Source of the DNA: Lachnoclostridium sp. An14
Lineage (GTDB): Bacteria; Bacillota; Clostridia; Lachnospirales; Lachnospiraceae
Assembly: GCF_002160755.1 (NCBI RefSeq)
Contig: NZ_NFLE01000026.1
Span: forward strand, 1-57,806
Direction: 5' to 3'
DNA length: 57,806 nucleotides
Both the position numbers and the translations under genes were made by a program. Positions 1-8,395 of the stretch are shown one piece after another. Below the pieces are notes generated by a model. That model did no database searches. It saw only the letters and a program-made list of their open reading frames with translations, and was not told the DNA's origin. The first letter of the stretch is position 1, and each line of letters opens with the position of its first letter.

Positions 1-91
1 ATTTGCAAATGTATTTCTATAGCCGTTACGAGCGCTTTATAAGCAAGCCATTGTGAGCACTGTGAGCCGTTGCAAGCGATGGATTTCCGGC

Positions 92-119
92 TTGACGAAT
101 GGGAAATTTCTGATATAAT
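92..119 (+). promoter_or_regulatory. Promoter of tRNA-Arg
   Basis: TTGACG (92-97), a 16-bp spacer and TATAAT (114-119), with an extended -10 TG at 111-112. It lies 38 bp before the tRNA. A small hairpin (GGTTTC/GAAACC, about 131-149) sits between promoter and tRNA. Confidence 0.75.
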
Positions 120-157
120 AATATTGTTGCGGTTTCTGTGATGGAAACCGTGAGAAT

Positions 158-229
158 GCTTCCATAGTTAAATGGATATAACGGGGTCCTCCTAAGACTC
201 AATTCCGTGTTCGATTCACGGTGGGAGCA
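158..229 (+). tRNA. tRNA-Arg (anticodon CCT)
   Basis: The 72-nt cloverleaf folds by eye. The acceptor arm GCTTCCA (158-164) pairs with TGGGAGC (222-228) with one G-U, followed by discriminator A229. The anticodon stem GGGTC/GACTC encloses the loop CTCCTAA with anticodon CCT at 191-193, which reads the arginine codon AGG. The T arm contains TTCGATTC. CCA is not encoded. A terminator follows at once, so this is a single-gene transcript. Confidence 0.95.
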
Positions 230-244
230 TTAAATATAATGAAA

Positions 245-298
245 GACCGCCAAAGGTGAAATTGATCAGAGGATCAAAAAAGCCTGGGCGGTTTTTTG
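245..298 (+). terminator. Rho-independent terminator after tRNA-Arg
   Basis: GACCGCC (245-251) pairs with GGGCGGT (286-292, one G-G offset) and is followed by a T-run ending near 298. It closes the tRNA transcript. Confidence 0.8.
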
Positions 299-323
299 TT
301 GTAAAAATGTTTTTTCAAAAAAA

Positions 324-339
324 TGTTTCACGTGAAACA
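324..339. promoter_or_regulatory. parS site 1 (ParB binding site)
   Basis: TGTTTCACGTGAAACA is a perfect 16-bp palindrome that matches the canonical Firmicute parS consensus TGTTnCACGTGAAACA. It lies in the short intergenic stretch before the kinase remnant. It is the first of five sites in the window. Confidence 0.93.
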
Positions 340-412
340 TTTTTTTGAATACAGCGCGTTCATATCAGCTGATCTTTGCAAATTTTAAAATTAGCACATG
401 AATACACGTTAA

Positions 413-562
413 AATTTTATTTGTGATAAAGCCAGAACCACAAAAGGCAGCGGAGTAGGGCTTTATGTGGTAAAATGGATTGCAGAACAGTACGGAGGAA
501 AGGTGACAGCCGCAAATGAAGGCGGTCTGGCAATCCGGCTGTATTTTCCCATGGGAGAGTGA
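413..562 (+). pseudogene. Histidine kinase remnant (C-terminal ATPase end only)
   Basis: The frame is open from 413 to the TGA at 560-562 and encodes only the last ~49 residues of a sensor histidine kinase. It includes the G2-type nucleotide box GSGVGLYVVK followed by WIAEQYGGKV. A stop at 410-412 closes the frame upstream and no start, sensor, DHp or N-box region is present, so the 5' part of the gene has been lost. A response regulator starts six bases downstream, the usual kinase-regulator order reversed. Together with the frameshift there, it reads as a decayed two-component system. Confidence 0.8.
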
Positions 563-567
563 TAGAA

Positions 568-1274
568 ATGGAACGGATACTGATTGCGGAAGACGATGAA
601 AAAATTGCTCCACTGGAGCAGGATTATTTGAAAATAAACGGATTTGAGACAGAGGTGGTAGGCAAGAGGCGCTGGTCATTCCCAGACTGCAAAGCGGGGA
701 ATTTGATTTGGCGCTTTTGGATGTAATGCTGCCGGGGATAAACGGATATGACATCTGCCGCAGGATTCGGGATGAAATAGATATTCCAATTTTAATGGTG
801 ACGGCCAGAACAGAGAGCGCGGATGTGATCCGTGGACTGGGGCTGGGAGCTGATGACTATATTACCAAGCCCTTTGATCCGTCTCAGCTGGTGGCCAGAG
901 TGCGTTCTCACTTAAAACGATACCAGCGGCTGACCGCAGGGCGGGGAATGGGAGAAAATGAAAAACAGGCTGCGGATATTATTCAAATCCAGGATCTGGT
1001 GATTGAGACGAAAACATGGAAGGTGAGAAAAGGAGCTCAGGAAATCAAACTGCCGAACCGGGAGTTTGAGCTTTTGTGTTTCCTGGCGGAGAATCCCAAC
1101 CAGGTGTTTTCAAAAGAAAAACTTTTTGAGGCCGTATGGGGATATGATTTTGTCTCTGACGCAGCTACCGTGTCAGTCCATATCAATCGTCTGCGGGAAA
1201 AAATCGAGGATGATTCCAGAAATCCAAAGATTATCGAGACGGTGTGGGGAGCCGGTTACCGGCTGAATACGTGA
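568..1274 (+). pseudogene. OmpR-family response regulator, frameshifted in the receiver domain
   Basis: The ATG at 568 opens a receiver domain (MERILIAEDDEKIAPLEQDY) with the acidic pair in AEDDE. Around 661-666 the reading moves to another frame (net loss of one base). There it continues as EALVIPRLQSGEFDLALLDVMLPG, with the phospho-acceptor Asp in LLDVMLPG, the conserved Lys in DYITKPFDP and a C-terminal winged-helix Trans_reg_C domain ending VWGAGYRLNT. If read through, the product would be ~235 residues, normal for the family. The shift could be real decay, which fits the truncated partner kinase, or a sequencing or assembly error. Confidence 0.8.
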
Positions 1275-1302
1275 TGGAGAAGGCGCAGAGGGGGAAAGAG
1301 AA

Positions 1303-2169
1303 ATGTGGTTAATGTTTGCGGCCGGATCGGCTTTTTTTGCCGGCGTGACTTCTATTTTGGCAAAATGTGGGATTCGAAACACGGATTCCGATGTGGCGAC
1401 GGCTATACGCACAGTGATTGTGCTGGCGTTTTCCTGGATTATGGTGTTTCTCGTGGGATCGCAGGGAACCATAGGAGAGATTGGGGCGAAATCCATGCTG
1501 TTTCTCATCCTTTCCGGCCTGGCCACAGGAGCGTCCTGGCTTTGCTATTTTAAAGCACTCCAGTTGGGAAATATCAATCAGGTGGTATCCATCGACAAGT
1601 CCAGCACCGTGATGACCATTTTGCTGGCACTCATTTTCCTGGGGGAGGGAATCACCCCTATGAAGGGAGTCATGGCCGCGCTGATTGCGGTGGGAACGCT
1701 TTTGATGGTGGAAAAAAGGGAGGCGGAGAAAGTGCCAACAGCGGGAAAAAGCTGGATCTTTCTGGCGGGTTTGTCCGCTTTTTTTGCAAGCCTGACCTCT
1801 ATTCTGGGAAAAGTGGGAATCTCCGGGGTGGAATCTAATCTGGGGACGGCAATCCGCACCATAGTAGTTCTGATGATGGCGTGGCTGTTGGTATTTGTGG
1901 AAGAAAAGGGGAAAGAGGTTTTTCAGGTAAATCGCAGGGAACTGTGGTTTATCTGTCTCTCCGGCCTGGCTACAGGAGCGTCCTGGCTTTGTTACTACCG
2001 CGCGTTACAGGACGGGCCGGCCAGCGTGGTGGTACCGGTTGACAAACTGAGCATCCTGGTGACCATTCTGTTCTCCAGGATAATGTTTCACGTGAAACTT
2101 TCCGGACGGGAGGCTGTGGGATTGGGGTGTATGGTTTTGGGGACGGTTGGGATGGCAATGATGGCGTAA
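1303..2169 (+). CDS. EamA/DMT-family membrane transporter
   Basis: 288-residue polytopic membrane protein of the drug/metabolite transporter superfamily; substrate unknown. Two homologous halves are obvious. AFFAGVTSILAKCGI near residue 11 repeats as AFFASLTSILGKVGI near 158, and LSGLATGASWLCY occurs in both halves, each followed by the long membrane segment typical of EamA repeats. The start follows the RBS-like GGGGAAAGAG. The first repeat ends ILLALIFLGE, but the equivalent place in the second repeat reads ILFSRIMFHVKLSG, because a parS site (2084-2099) lies inside the gene. It follows the response-regulator remnant by 28 bp. Confidence 0.88.
   Translation: MWLMFAAGSAFFAGVTSILAKCGIRNTDSDVATAIRTVIVLAFSWIMVFLVGSQGTIGEIGAKSMLFLILSGLATGASWLCYFKALQLGNINQVVSIDKSSTVMTILLALIFLGEGITPMKGVMAALIAVGTLLMVEKREAEKVPTAGKSWIFLAGLSAFFASLTSILGKVGISGVESNLGTAIRTIVVLMMAWLLVFVEEKGKEVFQVNRRELWFICLSGLATGASWLCYYRALQDGPASVVVPVDKLSILVTILFSRIMFHVKLSGREAVGLGCMVLGTVGMAMMA
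2084..2099. promoter_or_regulatory. parS site 2, inside the EamA gene
   Basis: TGTTTCACGTGAAACT matches the parS consensus at 15 of 16 positions. It is embedded in coding sequence and encodes MFHVKL in the transporter. Confidence 0.88.
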
Positions 2170-2178
2170 GAAAGTCCT

Positions 2179-2206
2179 TTGAAAAATCTCCCAGTATTGA
2201 TATAAT
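2179..2206 (+). promoter_or_regulatory. Promoter of the XRE-cupin regulator
   Basis: TTGAAA (2179-2184), a 16-bp spacer and TATAAT (2201-2206) with an extended -10 TG at 2198-2199. It is 27 bp upstream of the regulator's ATG; GAAGGGAG near 2215 can serve as RBS. Confidence 0.7.
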
Positions 2207-2233
2207 TGTAGAAAGAAGGGAGTAGTTATACAG

Positions 2234-2785
2234 ATGCAGGATATTAATATCGGAGCGAAAGTACAGGAATTCAGGACGCAGAAAAAAATAAGTTTGCGTC
2301 AATTGGCAGGAAAAGCGGGAATGACCCCGTCCATGTTAAGTCAGATTGAAAATAATGTGGTAAATCCGTCTATTAATACATTAAAGGAAATTGCTAGAGC
2401 GTTGGAAGTGCCCATGTTTAAATTTTTTCAGGATGATTCTCTTCCCGAAAAAATGATCGTAAGAGATGGACAGCGAAAAATTATAGGAAATCCAGGGCAG
2501 GAAGTATTTTATCAGCTGCTGACGCCGGATACCAGCGGAGCGATTGAGTTTTGCTTGATGGAAATTCCACCTCATTCGGAATCAGCAAACCAACCCCATG
2601 AGCATGAGGGTGAGGAAGTGGCATATGTCATCGAGGGAAAAGTAAAAATCATCGTAGGATCAAGAGAGGAATGGCTGAATACCGGAGACAGTATTCGGAT
2701 TCCGGCGTTAAGTCCTCATAAATGGGTAAATGAAGATGAGATTTCGGTGCAGGTTGTATTTGCGGTGACACCGCCGGGATTTTAG
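2234..2785 (+). CDS. XRE-family transcriptional regulator with C-terminal cupin domain
   Basis: 183 residues. Residues ~7-60 form an XRE-type helix-turn-helix (LRQLAGKAGMTPSMLSQIENNVVNPSINTLKEIA), and ~105-178 form a cupin_2 barrel (HEHEGEEVAYVIEGKVKIIVG, then WLNTGDSIRIPALSPHKWVN) that probably senses a small ligand. This SutR/PuuR-like architecture usually controls neighbouring amino-acid or amine catabolic genes. It lies upstream of, and in line with, a transporter-hydrolase-D-serine dehydratase unit, so it is the likely local regulator, with D-serine or a related amino acid as inducer (inference). Confidence 0.88.
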   Translation: MQDINIGAKVQEFRTQKKISLRQLAGKAGMTPSMLSQIENNVVNPSINTLKEIARALEVPMFKFFQDDSLPEKMIVRDGQRKIIGNPGQEVFYQLLTPDTSGAIEFCLMEIPPHSESANQPHEHEGEEVAYVIEGKVKIIVGSREEWLNTGDSIRIPALSPHKWVNEDEISVQVVFAVTPPGF

Positions 2786-2826
2786 TAGATTTAACAAAAT
2801 ATACCAGTATTTTTTAGAACAAAGCG

Positions 2827-2864
2827 TTGACTTTTACTTTACATATGTTAAATTATACTTAACA
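2827..2864 (+). promoter_or_regulatory. Putative promoter and operator of the D-serine unit
   Basis: TTGACT (2827-2832), a 16-bp spacer and TAAATT (2849-2854) form a possible sigma-A promoter. An inverted repeat TGTTAA-7 nt-TTAACA (2846-2851 and 2859-2864) overlaps the -10, a natural position for repressor binding by the upstream XRE-cupin protein. The -10 is weak, so the exact promoter is uncertain. Confidence 0.5.
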
Positions 2865-2961
2865 GCTGAGTAACTCTCTGAGTAAAGCAAAAGGAAATAC
2901 TGATTGGCCGGCCCTTTTGCAGTACAGAGGAAAAATGTTTTGTATAGCAGGAGGAATGGCT

Positions 2962-4413
2962 ATGGAAAGTGAAAGAAAACTGGAGTTTATTGGGGGAAAC
3001 GGAATTTCGTTGCTCCCTTTTATTGTATTCATTGTTATTACCATCGGTCTGTCGTTTATTAACGCCGCCGATCTGAACATGATGATAGCCTCTGGTGTAA
3101 TCGGTTTAATCGCAGGAATGCTGTTTTGTAAAAATAAGGATCATTATTGGGACGTAGTGCTGGAAGGCCTTGGTGATAAAATGGCTATGACCGCCGTACT
3201 CATCTGGTTGGTTGTGGGAATTTACGGCACGATTTTAAGACAGGGACAGTTGGTGGAAGGACTTGTATGGCTTTCGGTAAAGCTTCATCTTTCCGGATCC
3301 GCATTCTGTGTAGCCGCATTCCTGTTTTCGGCAGCGTTTGCGTTGGCGACAGGTGCCGCTTTCGGTACAGTGGCAGCAATGACACCGATTCTATATCCGG
3401 TGGGAGTTATCATGGGCTGTGATCCGGCGGTGCTGGGCGGCGCTATCATTTCCGGGGCAATTTTTGGAGATAACATTGCCCCTGTTTCGGACACGACCAT
3501 TGTTTCTACCACAGGACAGCTTTACACGAAGAAACAGGGTTCCGCGGAGATCGGCGGCGCAGTGAAAGACCGTTCCAAATACGTGATTCCCACATTTGCA
3601 ATCTCCGTAGTTTTATGCTTCCTCTTTGGTGGCGCGTCTGGAAATACAGCCCTGGACGCCTCCGTGGCAGACAGCCTGGTGGCGGCTCACCAGAATCCAG
3701 CCGGACTGCTGATGATGATTCCCACAGTGATTGTCATTGGTATGGCAGTGATGGGAAATAATCTGTTTGTCACTCTGCCGGTAGGCATCATCGTTGCAAC
3801 TGCTGTGGGATTGGGAGCCGGTTTATTCGGTTTGGAGGATCTGTTCCGGATCCAGGACGGCGTAGCGGAAGGTGCTCTTCCGGCAGGTGTAGCGGGAATG
3901 TTAAATGTCTGCATTCTTCTAATGGTAGTGGTTTCCATGGGAAATCTGTTGATTAAAAGCGGCTATATGGGGGAACTAGTGGAAAAACTGTCTGGAAATA
4001 TCAAGACAACAAAAGGTGCGGAATTGCTGATCTTTTTATTCTCCACTGCGTTTTCCGTACTGATCAGTGCCATTAACACTATTCCAAATATCTGCGCGTC
4101 TCCGTTAGTAAACGCTCTGGGACAGAAGGCAAAGCTGCATCCATATCGCAGAGCAAATTTCCTGGCGGTGGCCTGCGATTCCTTTAATGCTTGTATGCCT
4201 TTTGGCGGTTCTGTGCTGCTGCTGCTAGGCTGTGTGAAGACGCTGGCGGCAGACGCCGCGTATATTACGGTACCGTCTCCCAGTGCATTTTTGACTACCT
4301 GTTTTTATCCCTGTGTGCTGTGGGTGGTAATGTTTATTGCTGTGCTGACTGGCTGGGGCCGTATTTATGAAGGACCGGACGGAAAACCTGTGAAGGAGAT
4401 GCCGGAAGATTGA
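2962..4413 (+). CDS. NhaC-family Na+/H+ antiporter-type transporter
   Basis: 483 residues with about 12 hydrophobic segments. The family signature GAIFGDNIAPVSDTTIVST near residue 175 is the conserved NhaC loop, and a second conserved region has NTIPNICASPLVNALG. The ATG at 2962 was chosen because it stands 7 nt after AGGAGG (2949-2954); the ATG at 2956 is too close to that site. NhaC members exchange Na+ for H+, sometimes coupled to organic substrates. Placement ahead of D-serine dehydratase suggests a role in uptake or ion balance for this pathway, but the sequence does not prove the substrate. Confidence 0.85.
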   Translation: MESERKLEFIGGNGISLLPFIVFIVITIGLSFINAADLNMMIASGVIGLIAGMLFCKNKDHYWDVVLEGLGDKMAMTAVLIWLVVGIYGTILRQGQLVEGLVWLSVKLHLSGSAFCVAAFLFSAAFALATGAAFGTVAAMTPILYPVGVIMGCDPAVLGGAIISGAIFGDNIAPVSDTTIVSTTGQLYTKKQGSAEIGGAVKDRSKYVIPTFAISVVLCFLFGGASGNTALDASVADSLVAAHQNPAGLLMMIPTVIVIGMAVMGNNLFVTLPVGIIVATAVGLGAGLFGLEDLFRIQDGVAEGALPAGVAGMLNVCILLMVVVSMGNLLIKSGYMGELVEKLSGNIKTTKGAELLIFLFSTAFSVLISAINTIPNICASPLVNALGQKAKLHPYRRANFLAVACDSFNACMPFGGSVLLLLGCVKTLAADAAYITVPSPSAFLTTCFYPCVLWVVMFIAVLTGWGRIYEGPDGKPVKEMPED

Positions 4414-4433
4414 TCGGGCGAGGAGGAAAAGAC

Positions 4434-5210
4434 ATGATAGAGGCGAATATTATAAACAGCCGTGGGAAGGACATGGTCTGTCTGGTGGAATACCGGGAGC
4501 CGGCGGTGAGAGGGAAAAACATCGTTCTTTACAAACACGGTTTCTGCGGCAATAAGATCACACCCCACAGAATGATGGTGAATCTGGGGCATGAGCTGGT
4601 GGAAATGGGATATACGGTCATCCGTTTTGACTGCGTCGGAGCCGGAGACAGCGAAGGTGACTGGTCCTATATGACGATTCAGGGAGAGATTGAGGATTAT
4701 AAAAAGGTGCTGCACTGGGTGAAAGATGAGCTTCAGCCGGAGAAAATGATGGTATTGGCTTACAGTATGGGCGGCCTGGAGACAGCCATTTGCTGCCGTG
4801 AGGTGCCGTTGGAGGGAATCCTGTTTTGGAGCCCTTGCAGCAGCGGCTATGACTGTTTCCGTCATTTGCTGGGAGAAGAACGGTTTGAAAAAGGAATGGC
4901 GGGATTTGATGTGGACTTTATGGGAGACCGGGTAGGAAAAGAATTTTTCCGCGGTTTGCAGGATGAATCCCTGGACGGAGTAAAGGCCATCCGCGGCTTT
5001 GAGAAACCGGTATTTTTCATCCATGGAACGGCGGATACGGACGTCCTTCCCGCCAATTCCAAACGGTATGTGGAGGCGTTGCCAGGCTCGGAAGTACATT
5101 TTGTAGAAGGAGCCGGTCATGGATATGATGGCTGGGAGTTGCAGGATGAGCTGTGGAGCTATTCTAAAAAATACATTGAAAAAATTATGGGTCATATGGC
5201 GCCGCAATAA
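4434..5210 (+). CDS. Alpha/beta-fold serine hydrolase
   Basis: 258 residues with a single alpha/beta hydrolase domain. The nucleophile elbow is AYSMGG (Ser near residue 107), an Asp lies in HGTADTDVLP, and the His is in EGAGHGYDGWE, giving a complete Ser-Asp-His triad. KHGFCGNK near residue 36 supplies the oxyanion-loop HG. The ATG at 4434 follows GAGGAGG by 7 nt. There is no signal peptide, so it is cytoplasmic. It lies between the NhaC-type transporter and D-serine dehydratase and may release a substrate from an ester or amide (inference); esterase or aminopeptidase activity cannot be told apart. Confidence 0.85.
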   Translation: MIEANIINSRGKDMVCLVEYREPAVRGKNIVLYKHGFCGNKITPHRMMVNLGHELVEMGYTVIRFDCVGAGDSEGDWSYMTIQGEIEDYKKVLHWVKDELQPEKMMVLAYSMGGLETAICCREVPLEGILFWSPCSSGYDCFRHLLGEERFEKGMAGFDVDFMGDRVGKEFFRGLQDESLDGVKAIRGFEKPVFFIHGTADTDVLPANSKRYVEALPGSEVHFVEGAGHGYDGWELQDELWSYSKKYIEKIMGHMAPQ

Positions 5211-5236
5211 ATTTGAGAGACAGAGAGGACAATGAC

Positions 5237-6577
5237 ATGAAACTGGAAGAGCTGGAACAAAAAAATTCGCTGATCAGAAAAATGGCCTGCGGACAGGAGA
5301 TTACATGGATAAATCCGGAACTGACAGACAGTAAAAAGGCAATGAAGGGCATTTCTGTCACTCCGGAGGAAGTGGCGGACGCGGAGGCGCGGCTAAAACG
5401 GTTTGCTCCTTTTATAAAAATGTGCTTTGAGGAAACGGAGGAGACGGACGGTCTGATTGAATCTCCGCTGCGGGAGATTCCGGCCATGAAGGAGGCCATG
5501 AACAGGCAGGGAAACTGCGGTATTGAGGGCCGGATGATGTTAAAGATGGATAGCCATCTGGCGGTGGCAGGGTCCGTGAAAGCGCGAGGCGGCATTTATG
5601 AAATTCTCAAATATGCGGAAAGTCTGGCGCTGTCCCAAGGTATGATAAAGAAAAGTGACGATTACACCCGGTTTGCCAGTCCGCAGATGAAACAGTTTTT
5701 TTCCCAGTATTCTATTCATGTCGGTTCCACAGGAAATTTGGGGCTTTCCATTGGGATCATCAGCGCTGCTCTGGGATTCCAGGTAAATGTACATATGTCG
5801 GCAGATGCCAGGGAATGGAAGAAAGCGCTGTTGCGGTCAAAGGGAGTTCGGGTGATCGAGTATTCCGGTGATTACGGACGAGCAGTGAAAGAGGGACGGG
5901 CCCTTGCAGAGAAGGATCCCAGAGGATATTTTGTGGATGATGAAAATTCCAAAAATCTGTTTTTAGGCTATGCAGTGGCAGCGGGGAGGCTGAAAAAGCA
6001 GCTGGAGGAACAGCAGATTCCGGTGGATCCGGAACATCCGTTGATGGTGTACATTCCATGTGGAGTGGGCGGAGCGCCGGGAGGGATCACCTATGGACTG
6101 AAACTGGAGTACGGAGATAATGTTTATGTCTTTTTTGTGGAGCCGACCCAGGCTTGCTGTATGGTACTAGGAATGATGACGGGGCTGCACGATGAAATCT
6201 GTGTGCAGGATATCGGCCTTTCAGGAAAGACGGAGGCGGACGGTCTGGCGGTGGGACGGCCTTCCAAGTTTGTTGGCCGGACAATCAGCCGTATGCTGGC
6301 CGGGGAATTTACCATAGAAGATCGAAAACTGTATCAATACATGAAACTGCTGATGGATACAGAAGGGATTTTCATAGAACCCAGCGCCTGCGCGGCTTTT
6401 GAAGGACCTGCACGGCTGCATACTGACGGGGAAACCAGGGATTTTCTGCGAAAAAATGGACTGGAAACCAGAGAAACATCCACCACTCACATCGTCTGGG
6501 CCACAGGAGGTAGTCTGGTGCCGGAGGAAGTTCGGAACCAGTATTACGAAAGGACGGACAAAAACGAATTATCATAA
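5237..6577 (+). CDS. dsdA: D-serine ammonia-lyase (D-serine dehydratase)
   Basis: 446 residues, close to the 442 of E. coli DsdA and recognisable along its length. It is a PLP enzyme that turns D-serine into pyruvate and ammonia. The PLP lysine lies in KMDSHLAVAGSVKARGG near residue 110, the substrate/phosphate loop is VGSTGNLGLS, and the glycine-rich segment is PCGVGGAPGG. The ATG at 5237 is preceded by GAGAGG; an in-frame TTG at 5213 is less likely. It is the last gene of the XRE-cupin, NhaC, hydrolase unit. It provides D-serine detoxification and carbon/nitrogen use, fitting a gut organism exposed to D-amino acids. Confidence 0.92.
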   Translation: MKLEELEQKNSLIRKMACGQEITWINPELTDSKKAMKGISVTPEEVADAEARLKRFAPFIKMCFEETEETDGLIESPLREIPAMKEAMNRQGNCGIEGRMMLKMDSHLAVAGSVKARGGIYEILKYAESLALSQGMIKKSDDYTRFASPQMKQFFSQYSIHVGSTGNLGLSIGIISAALGFQVNVHMSADAREWKKALLRSKGVRVIEYSGDYGRAVKEGRALAEKDPRGYFVDDENSKNLFLGYAVAAGRLKKQLEEQQIPVDPEHPLMVYIPCGVGGAPGGITYGLKLEYGDNVYVFFVEPTQACCMVLGMMTGLHDEICVQDIGLSGKTEADGLAVGRPSKFVGRTISRMLAGEFTIEDRKLYQYMKLLMDTEGIFIEPSACAAFEGPARLHTDGETRDFLRKNGLETRETSTTHIVWATGGSLVPEEVRNQYYERTDKNELS

Positions 6578-6701
6578 GAAATAATCATTCATCACATGGC
6601 AGGGGCGTTTTAAATTTATAAATTGTTTAAATTTTCTCACCCAATTATTTAACTTCAAAGGCTACCATAAAAGAAATCAGATTATCAGGAGGGCCTTTGC
6701 C

Positions 6702-7679
6702 ATGTGGAAGAAGAGGAAGAAAATGAGCCGCTGGGCGTCGATGGTGTGCGTCCTGGCGGCTGTTTTTATATGCGGATTTGCCGCGGAAACGAAAAACAAC
6801 GCTTTTATAAAGGAAAATGCAGCAGAAACCAAGCTCCCAAAAACGCTTTGGATGCTTGCCTCGTCGGGAAATGCTCAGATGCTCAGCGCTGTGATGCAGA
6901 CGGAGACCGGCGGATTGGTCGTGGTGGATGGGGGATGGGAGGCAGACGGAGACCGGCTTTGCAGCCTGTTAAAGGAGCATGGCGGTCATGTGATGGCCTG
7001 GCTGCTCACTCACCCCCATTCCGACCACGTGGGGGCGCTCTGCGACATTTTAAAGAATCGGGCGGGAGAACTTCAAATCGACCATATTTATTACTCTTTT
7101 GGGGATCCGCAGTGGTATGAGACGGCGTCTCCGAAAGATCCAGGCATGGCCCGTCAGCTCTTAGAGACATTTCAAACGCTGCCGAAGGGTGTGGCGTACG
7201 GCAATATTGGAAAAGGAGATGTGATCCAGGCGGACGGCATTTCCATTCGCGTGTTAAACGACCGATATGAGCTGCAAAGTGATCCGGTAAACAACAGCGG
7301 CATCGTCTACCAGGCGGAAATGGACGGCACGAAAATCCTGTTTCTGGGGGATATGGGATACGAGGGCGGGAAACGCCTTCTGGAGGAGTGCGGGGCCAAA
7401 CAGCTGCGCTCGGAGATTGTTCAAATGGCCCACCACGGCCAGAATGGGGTGGGAAAGGAGGTGTATGAGGCTGCGGCACCGAAACTCTGCCTCTGGCCCA
7501 CACCCGCCTGGCTCTGGGACAACGACGGAGGCCAGGGGCCGGGCAGCGGGCCCTGGGATACCCTGGAAACCCGCCGGTGGATGGAAGAACTGGGGGCGGA
7601 GGCGCAGGCCTGCACAAAGGACGGCGACATCGCTGTGGATCCGGTTACCCGATCAGTCCGGTATATAAAATGGCGATGA
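6702..7679 (+). CDS. MBL-fold metallohydrolase (ComEC-C-terminal-like), secreted or anchored
   Basis: 325 residues. An N-terminal basic stretch and hydrophobic core (residues ~9-28) look like a signal peptide or anchor. The zinc motif THPHSDHVG near residue 105 is a classic HxHxDH. Further metal ligands are LFLGDMG and MAHHGQNG. The overall pattern matches the metallo-beta-lactamase domain seen in ComEC-like and stand-alone extracytoplasmic hydrolases; nuclease or phosphodiesterase activity is possible. AGGAGG lies 8 nt upstream. Its last 35 bp overlap the 3' end of the convergent DUF554 gene. Confidence 0.85.
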   Translation: MWKKRKKMSRWASMVCVLAAVFICGFAAETKNNAFIKENAAETKLPKTLWMLASSGNAQMLSAVMQTETGGLVVVDGGWEADGDRLCSLLKEHGGHVMAWLLTHPHSDHVGALCDILKNRAGELQIDHIYYSFGDPQWYETASPKDPGMARQLLETFQTLPKGVAYGNIGKGDVIQADGISIRVLNDRYELQSDPVNNSGIVYQAEMDGTKILFLGDMGYEGGKRLLEECGAKQLRSEIVQMAHHGQNGVGKEVYEAAAPKLCLWPTPAWLWDNDGGQGPGSGPWDTLETRRWMEELGAEAQACTKDGDIAVDPVTRSVRYIKWR

Positions 7680-8364
7680 CCAGGGATGGCAGCAGGTTGG
7701 CAACTTTGATTTTTACGGGGAAAATCATGTTTACTCCCACACAGAAGATGAGCATGGAGCCAATCATGGACATATTGTCGATCATTGCTGTGGTGAGAAA
7801 GGCCTGGATTCCCCGTGCCAGAAGGGTGATGCTGCCCTGAAACAAAAACAGCGGGATAGCGGAAAAAATGGCACCCACGCCGAACGCGGCGGAAAAAATA
7901 GCCACAATGATACCGTCCAGAATCGCTTTCGTAAACAACATGGACGGATCTCCTGCCAGCCCGTCCTGCAGAGGGCCAATGACAGCCATGGCGCCTATGC
8001 AGATGGTGAGAGTGGTCATTACAAAGCCGTCGATGAACATGGAATCCTTTTCCCGTCCAGCCCGTTTCCGTAGCCAGTCGCCGAAAACGACAAACCGTTT
8101 TTCAATGTTCATCCATTCTCCCAAAACGGCGCCTGCCGCCAGGGACACGGCGCACAGCATGGTGCCGCCGGAGGTCAGTGCTGCCCCGTCAATAGAGAGC
8201 ATTTTCTCCAGGGCCCCGGCAATTCCGATAAACATGACCGCTAGGCCAATGGCCTGCATGATGGTGTCCTGAAACCGTTGGGTCAGCCCTTTCTTACAGA
8301 TCATTCCGAAAATTCCGCCGGCGATCACTGCGCCGGTGTTTGCGATTGTACCAATTCCTATCAT
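7645..8364 (-). CDS. DUF554 family membrane protein
   Basis: 239 residues, six to seven hydrophobic segments, with the family's N-terminal GIGTIANTGAVIAGGIFG and a central segment around residues 120-150 (FVMTTLTICIGAMAVIGPLQDGLAGDPS kept here only as a landmark near its start, TICIGAMAVIGPLQDG). The family (YdfK/YqgA) has no firm function; a transport role has been suggested. It starts 31 bp after the end of capA on the same strand, so the two are probably co-transcribed. A paralogue lies at 20797-21495. Confidence 0.85.
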   Translation of the reverse strand: MIGIGTIANTGAVIAGGIFGMICKKGLTQRFQDTIMQAIGLAVMFIGIAGALEKMLSIDGAALTSGGTMLCAVSLAAGAVLGEWMNIEKRFVVFGDWLRKRAGREKDSMFIDGFVMTTLTICIGAMAVIGPLQDGLAGDPSMLFTKAILDGIIVAIFSAAFGVGAIFSAIPLFLFQGSITLLARGIQAFLTTAMIDNMSMIGSMLIFCVGVNMIFPVKIKVANLLPSLVIAILYTGLIG

Positions 8365-8395
8365 GTTTAAAATCCCTTCTCTTCCTATGTCTCAT

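Noticed and set aside
4365-5207. Minus-strand frame (280 codons) opposite the alpha/beta hydrolase
   Set aside because: The plus-strand gene has a complete catalytic triad and an RBS; the antisense frame shows no domain.
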